The translations under genes and the position numbers were made by a program. Under the pieces are notes generated by a model. The model did not search any database, was not told the origin of the DNA, and saw only the letters and a list, made by a program, of their open reading frames with translations. Positions 44,231 through 53,371 of a stretch of DNA of 64,000 nt are shown one piece after another. The DNA comes from Halarcobacter ebronensis. Lineage in GTDB: Bacteria; Campylobacterota; Campylobacteria; Campylobacterales; Arcobacteraceae. The stretch is from assembly GCF_013201825.1 (NCBI RefSeq), contig NZ_CP053836.1, positions 558,001 through 622,000 on the forward strand, read 5' to 3'. The first letter of the stretch is position 1, and every line of letters begins with the position of its first letter.

Positions 44231-46285
44231 ATGAATATTAATAGATTATTTCTTTCAAGTGTAGTTTCATCAATGTATTTGTACTCAGAAGGTCTACAAT
44301 CTTTTAATGATGTAGTAATAACTGCAACGAAGACTGAAAATAGTGCAAAAGAGCTTACTACTGCTGTACAAATTATATCTGTAGAGCAAATTGAAAATAG
44401 TGGAGCTTCAAATCTATCTGAAATATTAAGTAGTGTTGCAGGTGTATATATTAATCCTTCAGGTAGTACATATCGTATTAGGGGAATGGAGCATGCAGAT
44501 ACATTAATACTAATTGATGGAAGAAGAGTAAATGGTGAATTTTCAAAAATTTTTGAATTAGAGAGAATTGCAGCGGATATGATTGAAAGAGTTGAGATAC
44601 TAAAAGGTACTTCAAGTCTACTTTATGGTAGTGATGCTATGGGTGGAGTAATTAATATTATCACTAAAAAAGCAACAAAAGACAAACTTCGTGGGTCTAT
44701 ACAAGTTATTGGTGGAGAATACAAAAGAAGTGCTGATTTTATTGTCTCAAAAAAGTTTAAAGATACTTCATTTACACTTTTTACTAACTATATAAATAGG
44801 GATAGCTATAGTAAAGATAAAGTTGCAAATATAAAAATTATGCATTCAGGGGTGGAAAAATCACCTTCAAATTCTACTCTTCCTGCCACAGGTAATTATG
44901 GCACATTAGCTTCAGCATTATCAGATTCTTATAGTGTTAATAATGACTATTTATATAACCTAGAAGTTAAAAATATTGGAACAAAAATTTCTCATAATTT
45001 AAATGATGCAATATCTTTATATTTTGATTTTTCATATTTAGAAGAGGAAAAAGATGGGGAGTATATAAGTGATAGTTATGCTACTGCTTATGCAGGAGGT
45101 TCTGGAAATATTATGACAAAGTATGTTCCTGCACATCAATATAACAAAAACAAAAGATTAGATATTGCCTCAGGATTAGACTACTTTATTAATGACAATA
45201 TGCATTTAAATTATAATATAGCATATTCAAGATATAAAAAAGATAGAAAATCATATACTCCTTTATATTCACAACTAGGTTACTCATCATATGAAGCATC
45301 TGCTTTTAGTGTGAATGAGTCGGTAATTAAATATTTAAATAACAACCTTCAATTTACACATACTATAAGTGAAAATAATAGATATATTTTAGGTGCAGAA
45401 CATAGAATAAATGATACTACTTCAACAGCATTTAATGTAAATAATAGAACATATACTTCATTTTTTGCTCAACATGAGTATGATATTTTAAAAAATTTAA
45501 AACTTATTTATGGTGCAAGATATGATAAAACATCAATTGATGAGGATGAAGTCTCTTTTAGTTTTGGGGGAGTATATAGATTAACTAATAATCTATTTTT
45601 AAAAGCAAACTACTCAGAAGGTTTTAGAAGTCCTGATGATAGAGAACTCTATGTTGATCAAACAACACCTACAGGAAAGAAGAAGCTTGGAGCTGAAGTT
45701 ATTGATTCTTCGCATGGTAAAACTTCACAATATAAGCTTAAATCTGAAAAGAGTAAGAGCTTTGAAGTTGGATTATTAGCAGATTTTGATATTGCAGACT
45801 TTGAAATTAATGCATATCAAACGGATGTAGATGATAGAATTTCAGAAGTTACATATAGTAACTATACTAGTTTTGAGAATATAAGTGATACTAAAATAAG
45901 AGGAGTTGAATCTGCTCTTTCATTCTCCCCTTTAGAAGATTTTTATATTGATATGAGTTTTGCTTATGTTGATGCAAAAAATGAAATAGAAAACAAAGAG
46001 TTAGTAGAAATTCCTAAATCAATTGCAGGTCTAACCTTAAAGTACAAACTAACAAAAAGTGTAGAATTAAAAACAATAACAAAATATGTTGGAGAACAGT
46101 ATAGTAGTGATGAGGTTAAACTTGGTGGATATACAATTACAAATTTGAAACTAAATGTGACAAATATTATGAAAGATACAGACTTTTTTGTTGGAGTTGA
46201 TAATATCTTTGACAAGCAAATGGATGACTATTTAGGCTTAATCCCACAATCAAACTTTTATGCAGGGATAAAATATAAATTTTAA
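44231..46285 (+). CDS. TonB-dependent outer-membrane receptor
   Basis: Outer-membrane barrel importing a chelated metal or similar ligand, powered by TonB. After an N-terminal export sequence, the plug domain shows DVVITATKTENS (TonB-box region), LSEILSSVAGV, YRIRGM, LILIDGRRVNG, ERVEILKGTSSLLYGSDAMGGVINII. The barrel fills the remainder with alternating strands and ends in Phe (AGIKYKF). Length 684 resembles the CirA/FepA/BtuB-like group. The Fur-box-like site upstream points to iron-regulated siderophore or haem uptake, though no ExbBD or ABC genes lie next to it. AAAGGA precedes the ATG. Confidence 0.88.
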   Translation: MNINRLFLSSVVSSMYLYSEGLQSFNDVVITATKTENSAKELTTAVQIISVEQIENSGASNLSEILSSVAGVYINPSGSTYRIRGMEHADTLILIDGRRVNGEFSKIFELERIAADMIERVEILKGTSSLLYGSDAMGGVINIITKKATKDKLRGSIQVIGGEYKRSADFIVSKKFKDTSFTLFTNYINRDSYSKDKVANIKIMHSGVEKSPSNSTLPATGNYGTLASALSDSYSVNNDYLYNLEVKNIGTKISHNLNDAISLYFDFSYLEEEKDGEYISDSYATAYAGGSGNIMTKYVPAHQYNKNKRLDIASGLDYFINDNMHLNYNIAYSRYKKDRKSYTPLYSQLGYSSYEASAFSVNESVIKYLNNNLQFTHTISENNRYILGAEHRINDTTSTAFNVNNRTYTSFFAQHEYDILKNLKLIYGARYDKTSIDEDEVSFSFGGVYRLTNNLFLKANYSEGFRSPDDRELYVDQTTPTGKKKLGAEVIDSSHGKTSQYKLKSEKSKSFEVGLLADFDIADFEINAYQTDVDDRISEVTYSNYTSFENISDTKIRGVESALSFSPLEDFYIDMSFAYVDAKNEIENKELVEIPKSIAGLTLKYKLTKSVELKTITKYVGEQYSSDEVKLGGYTITNLKLNVTNIMKDTDFFVGVDNIFDKQMDDYLGLIPQSNFYAGIKYKF

Positions 46286-46294
46286 GGAGAGAAA

Positions 46295-46723
46295 ATGAAG
46301 AAGATAAAGACAATAATATTGGTAATGCTTTTTGCGCTAACATTAAATGCTCAAGAACAAAAGAGTAAAACAGATAAATTTAAAATTAATGAGTTAATAA
46401 TTTTACCTCATATTGGTAAAGTGTTAAAAGATAATCTAAAAGAGTTAAATGTAACTGATATACAGATGCAACGTGTTTCAAAAGAGGTAAAACAAATATT
46501 TCCTCCAAAGTTTCAAGCTTTGATTAGAGAGGCTTTTCCTATTGAAAAAAGAGTTCAAAGAAAAGTTTTAAAAGGAGCAACTCCTGATGAATTAAAAGAG
46601 GACTTAGATAAAATTGCACAATTAAAAAGGGAAGCCATAAATATAAAAATTGAGGCTCTAAATGCTTTTAAAAAGATATTTACACAAGAGCAGTGGAGCA
46701 TGATAACAAAGCTTTCAAAATAA
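46295..46723 (+). CDS. Small secreted helical protein (Spy/CpxP-like)
   Basis: 142-residue protein, not firmly assigned. Residues 1-19 are a signal peptide ending in LNA before QEQK. The mature part is highly charged and helical, with KELNVTDIQMQRVSKEV and a KKIFTQEQWSMI segment that resembles the LTxxQ repeats of Spy/CpxP periplasmic proteins. The gene lies 9 bases after the receptor gene with its own AAGGAGAG, so it is probably co-transcribed and perhaps iron-regulated. Its job may be as a periplasmic chaperone or metal-binding partner; this is inference. Confidence 0.55.
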   Translation: MKKIKTIILVMLFALTLNAQEQKSKTDKFKINELIILPHIGKVLKDNLKELNVTDIQMQRVSKEVKQIFPPKFQALIREAFPIEKRVQRKVLKGATPDELKEDLDKIAQLKREAINIKIEALNAFKKIFTQEQWSMITKLSK

Positions 46724-46761
46724 TACTGTAGAATTGTTATTATCTTGTAACTCTTCATCAT

Positions 46762-46767
46762 TATAAT
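46762..46767 (+). promoter_or_regulatory. -10 box TATAAT upstream of the phosphodiesterase gene
   Basis: A perfect TATAAT in the 74-base gap, 30 bases before the ATG at 46798. The inferred start of transcription is near 46774; AAGGA at 46787-46791 serves as ribosome-binding site. Confidence 0.4.
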
Positions 46768-46797
46768 CATCCTTATTATAAAAATGAAGGATGAAAA

Positions 46798-48027
46798 ATG
46801 GGAAAATACGCAAAAATTTTCTTTGGTTTAGTTTTGGCTTTTTTCTCTTCTGCTTTTGCACAAGAGAATATTCAACTAGGTGTTAGACCCTACTATTTAG
46901 TAGAGGATATGGATGAGGGAATTCTAAAAAAAGAGTTACAAGCTTGTGTTGATAAAACTCCATCTAGAACACTTTTTTCTATTGGACACAGAGGTGCTCC
47001 ACTACAGTTTCCCGAACATACAAAAGAGTCTTATATGGCTGCAGCTAAAATGGGTGCAGGAATTTTAGAGTGTGATGTTGCTTTTACAAAAGACAAAGAG
47101 TTGGTATGCAGACACTCTCAATGTGATCTACACACTACAACAAATATTTTGTCAACTCCTTTAGCTAAACAGTGTACAAAAGAGTTTACTCCAGCAGTTT
47201 TTGATAAAGATGGAAAGCTTATCAAAGAGGCAAGTGCTTTATGTTGTACCTCTGATATTACTTTAAAACAGTTTAAATCTTTAAAAGGAAAAATGGATTC
47301 AGAAGATAAAAGTGCAAAAACAGTTGAAGAGTATATGAACTCAACACCATCTTGGAGAACTGACCTTTATACTCAAAATGGAACTTTAATGACTCACAAA
47401 GAGAGTATAGAACTTTTTAAAAAATTAGGAGTTAAGATGACTCCTGAACTTAAAACTCCAAGTGTAAAAATGCCATTTGATGGAAACTATACCCAACAAG
47501 TTTATGCTCAACAGATGATTAATGAGTATAAACAAGCGGGTGTTAAAGCAAGTGATGTTTTTGCACAATCTTTTGATATAGAAGATATAAAATATTGGAT
47601 TAAAAATGAACCAGAGTTTGCAAAACAAGCCGTATATTTAGATGATGATGTTTATGAAGAGAAAGATGGAATGCAAAAACAGATTTCAAGTATGAAAGAG
47701 TTTTCTAAAATGGGTATTAAATATATTGCTCCACCTCTTCAAATCTTAGTTACTCTTGATGAAAATAAAAAAATTGTTCCGTCAAAGTATGCCCTTGAAG
47801 CTCAAAAATATGGTATTGGAATTATAACTTGGAGTATGGAGCGTTCAGGACCACTAGCAAATGGAGGAGGGTGGTATTACTCTTCAATAAAAGAAGCCAT
47901 AAACAATGATGGTGATATGTATGAATTAATTGATGTATTAGCTCAAAAAGTAAAAGTAAAAGTAAAAGCAATATTTTCAGATTGGCCAGCAACAATTACT
48001 TACTATGCAAACTGTAAAGGTCTTTAA
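46798..48027 (+). CDS. glpQ: Glycerophosphodiester phosphodiesterase, exported
   Basis: Periplasmic enzyme hydrolysing glycerophosphodiesters to glycerol-3-phosphate and an alcohol. Residues 1-21 are a signal peptide ending in [19 protein letters not shown] (catalytic His and Arg, Glu) and [19 protein letters not shown] with the metal-binding Glu-Asp and second His define the GDPD family; ITPELKTP-like [10 protein letters not shown] gives the third metal ligand. At 409 residues it is longer than E. coli GlpQ through an insertion rich in Cys and Thr (CCTSD, LHTTTN), which suggests a disulfide. An in-frame tandem repeat lies near the C-terminus. Confidence 0.85.
   Translation: MGKYAKIFFGLVLAFFSSAFAQENIQLGVRPYYLVEDMDEGILKKELQACVDKTPSRTLFSIGHRGAPLQFPEHTKESYMAAAKMGAGILECDVAFTKDKELVCRHSQCDLHTTTNILSTPLAKQCTKEFTPAVFDKDGKLIKEASALCCTSDITLKQFKSLKGKMDSEDKSAKTVEEYMNSTPSWRTDLYTQNGTLMTHKESIELFKKLGVKMTPELKTPSVKMPFDGNYTQQVYAQQMINEYKQAGVKASDVFAQSFDIEDIKYWIKNEPEFAKQAVYLDDDVYEEKDGMQKQISSMKEFSKMGIKYIAPPLQILVTLDENKKIVPSKYALEAQKYGIGIITWSMERSGPLANGGGWYYSSIKEAINNDGDMYELIDVLAQKVKVKVKAIFSDWPATITYYANCKGL
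47946..47969 (+). repeat. Hexamer tandem repeat within the phosphodiesterase gene
   Basis: AAAAGT three times followed by AAAAGC, encoding an alternating Lys-Val stretch near the C-terminus. Gain or loss of a unit would keep the frame. Confidence 0.6.
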
Positions 48028-48051
48028 ATAGATTCATTACTTAATTTATGA

Positions 48052-48057
48052 TAAAAT
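48052..48057 (+). promoter_or_regulatory. -10 box gaTAAAAT before the DUF445 gene
   Basis: TAAAAT preceded by ga, in the 62 bases between the phosphodiesterase stop and the ATG at 48090. It overlaps the ATG at 48048, which argues that this ATG is not used. Confidence 0.35.
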
Positions 48058-48083
48058 CCCTTTTTATTACAAAAAGGGGTTTT
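48058..48083 (+). terminator. Hairpin after the phosphodiesterase gene
   Basis: CCCTTTTT (48058-48065), loop ATTAC, AAAAAGGGG (48071-48079), then TTTTG. It looks like a rho-independent terminator with a short T run, but it also lies just downstream of a possible -10 box and so may be a 5' hairpin of the next mRNA. Confidence 0.5.
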
Positions 48084-48089
48084 GTCAAA

Positions 48090-48797
48090 ATGAACAAATC
48101 AACTATAACAAACTTAGTAACAATCCTTCTTTTAGCCTTTGGTTATGCAAATAACTATGAGCTTATTTACTATATTGGACTTTTTGCTTTTAGTGGTTCC
48201 ATTACAAATACTTTGGCTATTCATATGCTTTTTGAAAAGGTGCCTTTTTTATACGGTTCAGGAATTATAGAGAAGAAATTTGAAGCTTTTAAAACTTCTA
48301 TTCATAATTTGATTATAAATCAATTTTTCTCTAAAGAGAACTTAAAAAACTTTTTTGAAGTTGAAATTAATAGTGCAAAAAAGAGTGTGGATTTTGAAAA
48401 GATTTTAGATAAAACAGATTTTACACCTGCTTATGATTCCCTAAAAGAGGCAGTTATGCAATCAAGTTTTGGTGGAATGCTTGGGATGTTTGGTGGTGAA
48501 GCTGCATTAGAACCTCTAAGGGAACCTTTTGTAGAAAAACTGAAAAAATCAATTATTGATATAAGCAAAAGTGACTCTTTTCAAAAGATTTTAAATGAAA
48601 CACTAAAATCAGAAAATTTAAATGAAGATATAAATGAAAAAATAAGTCTAATAGTAAATAAAAGATTGGATGAATTAACTCCCAAAATGGTAAAACAGAT
48701 GGTACAAGATATAATCAAAGAGTATCTTGGTTGGCTTGTTATTTGGGGAGCAGTTTTTGGTGGTCTTATTGGACTTTTAAGTAGATTGGTAGGATAA
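48090..48797 (+). CDS. DUF445-family membrane protein
   Basis: Conserved family of unknown function (YheB-like), 235 residues from the chosen start. A hydrophobic N-terminal region of two segments contains the family string GSITNTLAIHMLFEK; a helical cytoplasmic or periplasmic middle follows, then a C-terminal membrane segment (LVIWGAVFGGLIGLLSRL). ATG 48090 is preferred to 48048 because the latter would place a promoter-like box and a terminator-like hairpin inside the coding region. It lies one base before the next gene, and mfd follows. Confidence 0.75.
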   Translation: MNKSTITNLVTILLLAFGYANNYELIYYIGLFAFSGSITNTLAIHMLFEKVPFLYGSGIIEKKFEAFKTSIHNLIINQFFSKENLKNFFEVEINSAKKSVDFEKILDKTDFTPAYDSLKEAVMQSSFGGMLGMFGGEAALEPLREPFVEKLKKSIIDISKSDSFQKILNETLKSENLNEDINEKISLIVNKRLDELTPKMVKQMVQDIIKEYLGWLVIWGAVFGGLIGLLSRLVG

Positions 48798-48798
48798 A

Positions 48799-49113
48799 AT
48801 GGAAGAAAAACAAATAGAGTTATTGGTATTATTGGAAATTGAAGGGTTAGAGGATAAAGCAAGATTTGAAAAACATCTGAAAAAAGAGGGTTTTATTGTT
48901 GTTGAAGGAGAGTCATTTGCATATACAGGAAAATCAACTACAACTCTTTTTTCTACAAAAGCTTTTATTTTGGAAGTTTTTAAAGTTGCTTTGCAAAAAC
49001 AAGAGTTTAAAGGAAAAGCAAATCTAATTTTTCTTTTAAATGAGATGCCTTATCCAGCTTATTATTATGATTTAACAACAAAAGAGTTTGAGTTAGCACA
49101 AGAAGAGAAATAG
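48799..49113 (+). CDS. Conserved hypothetical protein upstream of mfd
   Basis: Unrecognised 104-residue cytoplasmic protein with no signal or membrane segment. It alternates strand and helix (IELLVLLEIEGL, EKHLKKEGFIVVEG, YTGKSTTTLFSTKAF, NLIFLLNEMPYPAYYYD), which suggests a small ferredoxin-like alpha-beta fold. It starts after the DUF445 stop with a single-base gap and ends overlapping the GTG of mfd, so it is translated together with them. Confidence 0.6.
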   Translation: MEEKQIELLVLLEIEGLEDKARFEKHLKKEGFIVVEGESFAYTGKSTTTLFSTKAFILEVFKVALQKQEFKGKANLIFLLNEMPYPAYYYDLTTKEFELAQEEK

Positions 49114-52100
49114 TGAATAGTATTTATGAATTTTTAAAAAATTTACAAGAGCAAAATAGTTTAAAAAAGTGTCAACTTCTTGTTGTAAATGATGATCTTC
49201 AAGCTCAAATGGCTTCAGATATTGTCTCTTTTTTAGGTTTTAAACCTTTTGTTCTAAGTGATTTTAGAGCAAACTTTGGAGATGATTTACTCTCTTTTTC
49301 AACTGAACTTCAAGAGATAACAAAAGTTTTAAATGAGTATTACTCATATAAAAAAGAGGATAAAATTTTAATCTCTCCACTTAGAACAATCTCTTTTCCT
49401 TTGCCAAAAGAGAAATGTTTTGACTCTTTTGAAATCTCTTTTGCAGATACAATAAATATTGAAGAGTTAAAATCAAAACTATACAACTGGGGATATTACT
49501 TTGTAGATATTGTAACCTCTGAAGCAGAAGCCTCTATTAGAGGAGATATTATTGATATTTGTCCATTAGGCAGTGATAGTGGATATAGAATCTCACTCTT
49601 TGATGATGAAGTTGAAAGTATTAGAAAGTTTGATATAGAAGACCAAAAATCTTCTAAAGAGGAGATAGATTCTTTTAAAATAACCCCAGCTTTTTTAGCT
49701 TTAGATGAACAAACACTTGAAGAGATAAATGAACAAATAGAAAAAGTAGAATCTGATGCTTTTATCAAAGATATTCACTCTTTGGGATTTTGGTATTTAG
49801 GTGAGCTTGGAGAGTATCTTCCTCAAAAACTAAACTCTTTTATAAGCCAAGAAGCCTTAGATGAGTTAGATGAAGCTTATGTTTTTGAAGAGAAAAGAGT
49901 AAATAAAGATAAGTTTTTAACCCTTCCTCAAATATACAAAGCTAAAGAGTATCAAGAGATTGCACCAGCAAATATAAAAGAGTTTTTAACTTTCCATGAA
50001 GGTAAAAAAGTAACTATTATCTCATCCACTGAAGCCAAAGTAAAAGCCTTTGATTTGGATCTAACAAATAAAGAGATCAACTATGTTTTTGATTCATTTA
50101 TTATAAATGTTGTTGGAAATAGTGAAGTTGTTATCTCTTTAAATAAAGAGATAAAAAAGAGAAGAAAAAAGAGAATTAAACTTGTAATTGATGAGCTTCA
50201 AAATGGTGATTTTGTTGTCCATGAAAAACATGGTATTGGTCAATATCAAGGAATAGAGCCTGTTGTTGTAATGGGAGCAAAAAGGGATTTTGTTGTAATT
50301 ACTTATGCAGGAAATGACAAACTTCTTTTGCCTGTTGAAAACATAGATTCCATAGATAGATATGTTGCCGATGGAAACTCTTATGCTGTTGTTGATAAAC
50401 TAGGGCGTGGAAGTTTTGCAAAACTAAAAGAGAAAGTAAAAGAGAAACTCTTTGCAATTGCTAATGATATTATAAAAATAGCAGCAGCAAGAGAGCTTGT
50501 AAATGGTATAAAAATTAATACAGATAAAAAAATCTTAAACGACTTTGTTCTTACTTCTGGTTTTGAATATACAAAAGATCAAACTAGAAGTATAAGAGAA
50601 ATCTATGAAGATTTAAGCTCTGGAAGAGTTATGGATAGACTTTTAAGTGGTGATGTTGGTTTTGGTAAAACAGAAGTTGCCATGAATGCAATACTTGCAA
50701 CAGTTTTAGATGGATATCAAGCTATTTTTGTTTGTCCAACTACACTTTTGGCTTCACAACACTTTTTAAGTATGAGAAAAAGATTTGAAAGTTTTGGTGT
50801 AAAAATGGCAAAACTAGATGGTAAAACATCTGCAAAAGAGAAAACCTCTATTAAAAATGCTCTTTTAAATGGGGAGTTGCAACTTGTTGTTGGAACTCAC
50901 TCTTTACTTGGAATCAAAACAAAAAATCTTGCCCTTGTAATAATAGATGAAGAGCACAAGTTTGGTGTAAAACAAAAAGAGAAACTAAAAGAGTTAAGGG
51001 AAGATGTACATATTTTCTCTATGAGCGCAACGCCAATCCCAAGAACTCTAAATCTTGCTTTATCTAAACTAAAAGGTATGAGTTCACTTTTAACTCCTCC
51101 AAAAGAGAGATTAGGAGTGCGAACTTATGTAAAAGAGTATAGTGACAAACTTATCAAAGAGATTGTTTTAAGGGAAAAAAGAAGAGGAGGACAACTCTTT
51201 TATGTTCATAATAATATTGCTTCAATAGAGGCAAAAAAAGCTGATATTTTAGAACTATTGCCAAATATAAAAGTAGAGATAATTCACTCAAAAATAAAAC
51301 CAGAAGAGGCTGAAAAGATAATAGAAAGATTTGATAATAAAGAGTTTGATATTTTATTGGCAACCTCTATTGTTGAGTCAGGACTTCATCTTCCAAATGC
51401 AAACTCTATTATAATAGATGGAGCTGATAGATTTGGTATTGCAGATCTACATCAGCTTCGAGGAAGAGTTGGAAGAAGTGACAAAGAAGGGTTTTGTTAT
51501 TATGTGGTTGAAGATAAAAAGAAAATCACAAATGATGCAATCAAAAGACTTGTAGCACTAGAATCAAACTCATATTTAGGAAGTGGAACGGCTCTTGCTC
51601 ACCAAGATTTAGAGATAAGAGGTGGGGGAAATATCATAGGTGAAGCCCAAAGTGGACATATTAAACAAATAGGTTATGGTCTTTATTTAAAAATGCTTGA
51701 AGATGCTTTGGCAACTTTAAGTGGAGAGCTAAAAGAGCAGAGTAAAACTGTTGATATAAAACTTGCTATTTCAGCCTATATTAGCAGTGATTATATTTAT
51801 GAAGATAGAGTAAGGCTTGAATTATACAGAAGACTCTCTAAATGTCAAAATAGAGATGAGGTTTATATAATAGAAGAGGAGATGGAGGATAGATTTGGTA
51901 AACCAGATACTCCAACTAAACAATTTTTAGAGTTAATTATTATAAAAATACTAGCTTTATCAAAAGGAATTAAAACAATTAGTTCTTATGAGATGAATAT
52001 TACTTTTACAAAAGCTGATGATACAAAAGAGACCATAAAATCGCCATCAAAAGATGATGATGACATAATATCAACTACTTTACAATATTTAAGAAAATAG
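49113..52100 (+). CDS. mfd: Transcription-repair coupling factor Mfd
   Basis: Removes RNA polymerase stalled at DNA lesions and recruits UvrA. Order of domains: a UvrB-like module (residues 1 to about 330), the CarD-like RNA polymerase interaction domain near 360-430 (FVVHEKHGIGQYQG), SF2 translocase domains with Walker A GDVGFGKTE near residue 512, DEEH near 611, SATPIPRTL, QLRGRVGRS near 787 and the TRG region, then a D7 domain to the C-terminus. At 995 residues it is short compared with about 1,150 in E. coli, as is usual in Campylobacterota. Start is GTG overlapping the previous TAG. Confidence 0.97.
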   Translation: MNSIYEFLKNLQEQNSLKKCQLLVVNDDLQAQMASDIVSFLGFKPFVLSDFRANFGDDLLSFSTELQEITKVLNEYYSYKKEDKILISPLRTISFPLPKEKCFDSFEISFADTINIEELKSKLYNWGYYFVDIVTSEAEASIRGDIIDICPLGSDSGYRISLFDDEVESIRKFDIEDQKSSKEEIDSFKITPAFLALDEQTLEEINEQIEKVESDAFIKDIHSLGFWYLGELGEYLPQKLNSFISQEALDELDEAYVFEEKRVNKDKFLTLPQIYKAKEYQEIAPANIKEFLTFHEGKKVTIISSTEAKVKAFDLDLTNKEINYVFDSFIINVVGNSEVVISLNKEIKKRRKKRIKLVIDELQNGDFVVHEKHGIGQYQGIEPVVVMGAKRDFVVITYAGNDKLLLPVENIDSIDRYVADGNSYAVVDKLGRGSFAKLKEKVKEKLFAIANDIIKIAAARELVNGIKINTDKKILNDFVLTSGFEYTKDQTRSIREIYEDLSSGRVMDRLLSGDVGFGKTEVAMNAILATVLDGYQAIFVCPTTLLASQHFLSMRKRFESFGVKMAKLDGKTSAKEKTSIKNALLNGELQLVVGTHSLLGIKTKNLALVIIDEEHKFGVKQKEKLKELREDVHIFSMSATPIPRTLNLALSKLKGMSSLLTPPKERLGVRTYVKEYSDKLIKEIVLREKRRGGQLFYVHNNIASIEAKKADILELLPNIKVEIIHSKIKPEEAEKIIERFDNKEFDILLATSIVESGLHLPNANSIIIDGADRFGIADLHQLRGRVGRSDKEGFCYYVVEDKKKITNDAIKRLVALESNSYLGSGTALAHQDLEIRGGGNIIGEAQSGHIKQIGYGLYLKMLEDALATLSGELKEQSKTVDIKLAISAYISSDYIYEDRVRLELYRRLSKCQNRDEVYIIEEEMEDRFGKPDTPTKQFLELIIIKILALSKGIKTISSYEMNITFTKADDTKETIKSPSKDDDDIISTTLQYLRK

Positions 52101-52118
52101 TATTTGTTAATATATGGT

Positions 52119-52124
52119 TAAAAT
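52119..52124 (+). promoter_or_regulatory. -10 box gtTAAAAT of the Cpx-like operon, with downstream direct repeat
   Basis: TAAAAT preceded by gt, 86 bases before the first gene of the three-gene module. A direct repeat ATGTCAT (52151-52157) and ATGTAAT (52165-52171), 14 bases apart, lies between it and the gene and could bind the response regulator; this is speculative. Confidence 0.35.
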
Positions 52125-52209
52125 AGAATTAAAAATGAGTTAAACCCTTGATGTCATAATTTCAATGTAATTAAAAGAAGATTACTAAAAAAAGACAAAA
52201 GGATTTAAA

Positions 52210-52677
52210 ATGAAAAATAAACTTTTACTCTCTGTAGCACTTACAGGATTATTAGGAACTGGACTTTTTGCTTATGGTAATGGAATGCCAGGAATGCAAA
52301 ATGGTGGTATGCCTTCACCTATGGGTATGTGCAATGCTAAAATGAAAATGGGAAAACCATTTATGGGTCATGGAATTATCTCTTTATTAAGAGAATTAAA
52401 TTTAACTCCTGAGCAAATGAATGAGATTGCTTTATTAAGACAAGAGATGTTTAAAAATAGAGTAAAACCATCAACAGCATTTACTAAAAATAGTTTTGAT
52501 GAAGATAAATATCTTGAGTTAATGAAACAACAAAGAGATAATATGTTAGAATCAAGAGCAAAAATGGTTGGTAAAATTTACAAAATTTTGACTCCTGAAC
52601 AAAAAGAGCAGTTAAAAGTTTTGATGGATTTAAGAGATAATAGAATGCCTCCAATCTCTCCAATGATGAATAGATAA
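52210..52677 (+). CDS. Met-rich Spy/CpxP-family periplasmic protein
   Basis: 155-residue exported protein. Residues 1-21 are a signal peptide (LFA before YGNG). The next about 33 residues hold eight Met, one Cys and one His in short GM-x-GM-like spacing, and the C-terminus also ends in Met-Pro repeats (MPPISPMMNR). Two LTxxQ-type helices follow: LNLTPEQMNEIALLRQEM and ILTPEQKEQLKVLM. Spy/CpxP proteins are periplasmic chaperones and can restrain the sensor kinase; Met-rich tails often bind copper(I) or silver. It is 10 bases upstream of the response regulator gene, so it is likely the sensor accessory of that system. Metal sensing is inference. Confidence 0.8.
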   Translation: MKNKLLLSVALTGLLGTGLFAYGNGMPGMQNGGMPSPMGMCNAKMKMGKPFMGHGIISLLRELNLTPEQMNEIALLRQEMFKNRVKPSTAFTKNSFDEDKYLELMKQQRDNMLESRAKMVGKIYKILTPEQKEQLKVLMDLRDNRMPPISPMMNR

Positions 52678-52687
52678 AAGGATTAAT

Positions 52688-53371
52688 TTGATAAAAATTG
52701 CTATGGTAGAAGATGATTTAGAACTAGCAGAAGTTTTAACTCAATACTTAAAGCAGTATAATATTGAAGTAACTAACTATGAAGAGCCATTTTTGGCTCT
52801 TAGTAGTCTTAGAATAAAGAAGTATGATTTAATTATACTTGATTTAACACTTCCTGGAATGGACGGACTTGATGTTTGTAAAGAGATAGTTAAAAACTTT
52901 AATATCCCAATTATAATATCTAGTGCAAGAAGTGATATAACTGACAAAGTCACAGCTTTACAGCTTGGAGCTGATGATTATCTACCAAAACCATACAATC
53001 CAAGAGAACTTGAAGTTAGAATAAAAACAATACTTAGAAGATTTAATAATAACAGTGAAGATATAAAAGAGGAAAAAGTAAAACTATTCCACCTAGATAT
53101 GGATAAAAAAGAGATTACAAAAAATGGTAAATATATTAAATTGACTGCTGCTGAATATGAGGTTTTATCTTTAATGATGAAAAGAGAAGGTTTTGTAATA
53201 AGTAGAGACGATATTTTTGAAAACTCAGATTTATTAAATTCAGATTACGATAGTTCAGGTTCACTAGCTGTAATTATAAACAGAATAAGACATAAAATAG
53301 AAGATAATCCAAAAGAGCCTAAATATCTACATACAATAAGAGGAATGGGGTATAAGTTTACAAATGAATAG
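52688..53371 (+). CDS. OmpR-family response regulator (CpxR-like)
   Basis: DNA-binding response regulator, 227 residues. Receiver domain with Glu8-Asp9-Asp10, phospho-acceptor Asp52 in IILDLTLPGMDG and the conserved Lys in LPKPYNP near residue 102; winged-helix output domain from about 132 with LTAAEYEVLSLMM and HTIRGMGYKF at the end. Start is TTG at 52688. It overlaps the kinase gene by 8 bases and is encoded directly after the Spy/CpxP-like gene, whose promoter is the likely target. Confidence 0.9.
   Translation: MIKIAMVEDDLELAEVLTQYLKQYNIEVTNYEEPFLALSSLRIKKYDLIILDLTLPGMDGLDVCKEIVKNFNIPIIISSARSDITDKVTALQLGADDYLPKPYNPRELEVRIKTILRRFNNNSEDIKEEKVKLFHLDMDKKEITKNGKYIKLTAAEYEVLSLMMKREGFVISRDDIFENSDLLNSDYDSSGSLAVIINRIRHKIEDNPKEPKYLHTIRGMGYKFTNE

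Noticed and set aside
46768-46793. Inverted repeat CATCCTT/AAGGATG that could hide the ribosome-binding site of the phosphodiesterase gene
   Set aside because: The TATAAT at 46762 would start transcription near 46774, leaving out the left arm, and the loop is 12 bases of A/T; not convincing.
48048-48089. Longer N-terminus for the DUF445 protein starting at 48048
   Set aside because: It would place a -10-like box and a hairpin inside the coding region; the downstream ATG gives a normal family N-terminus.
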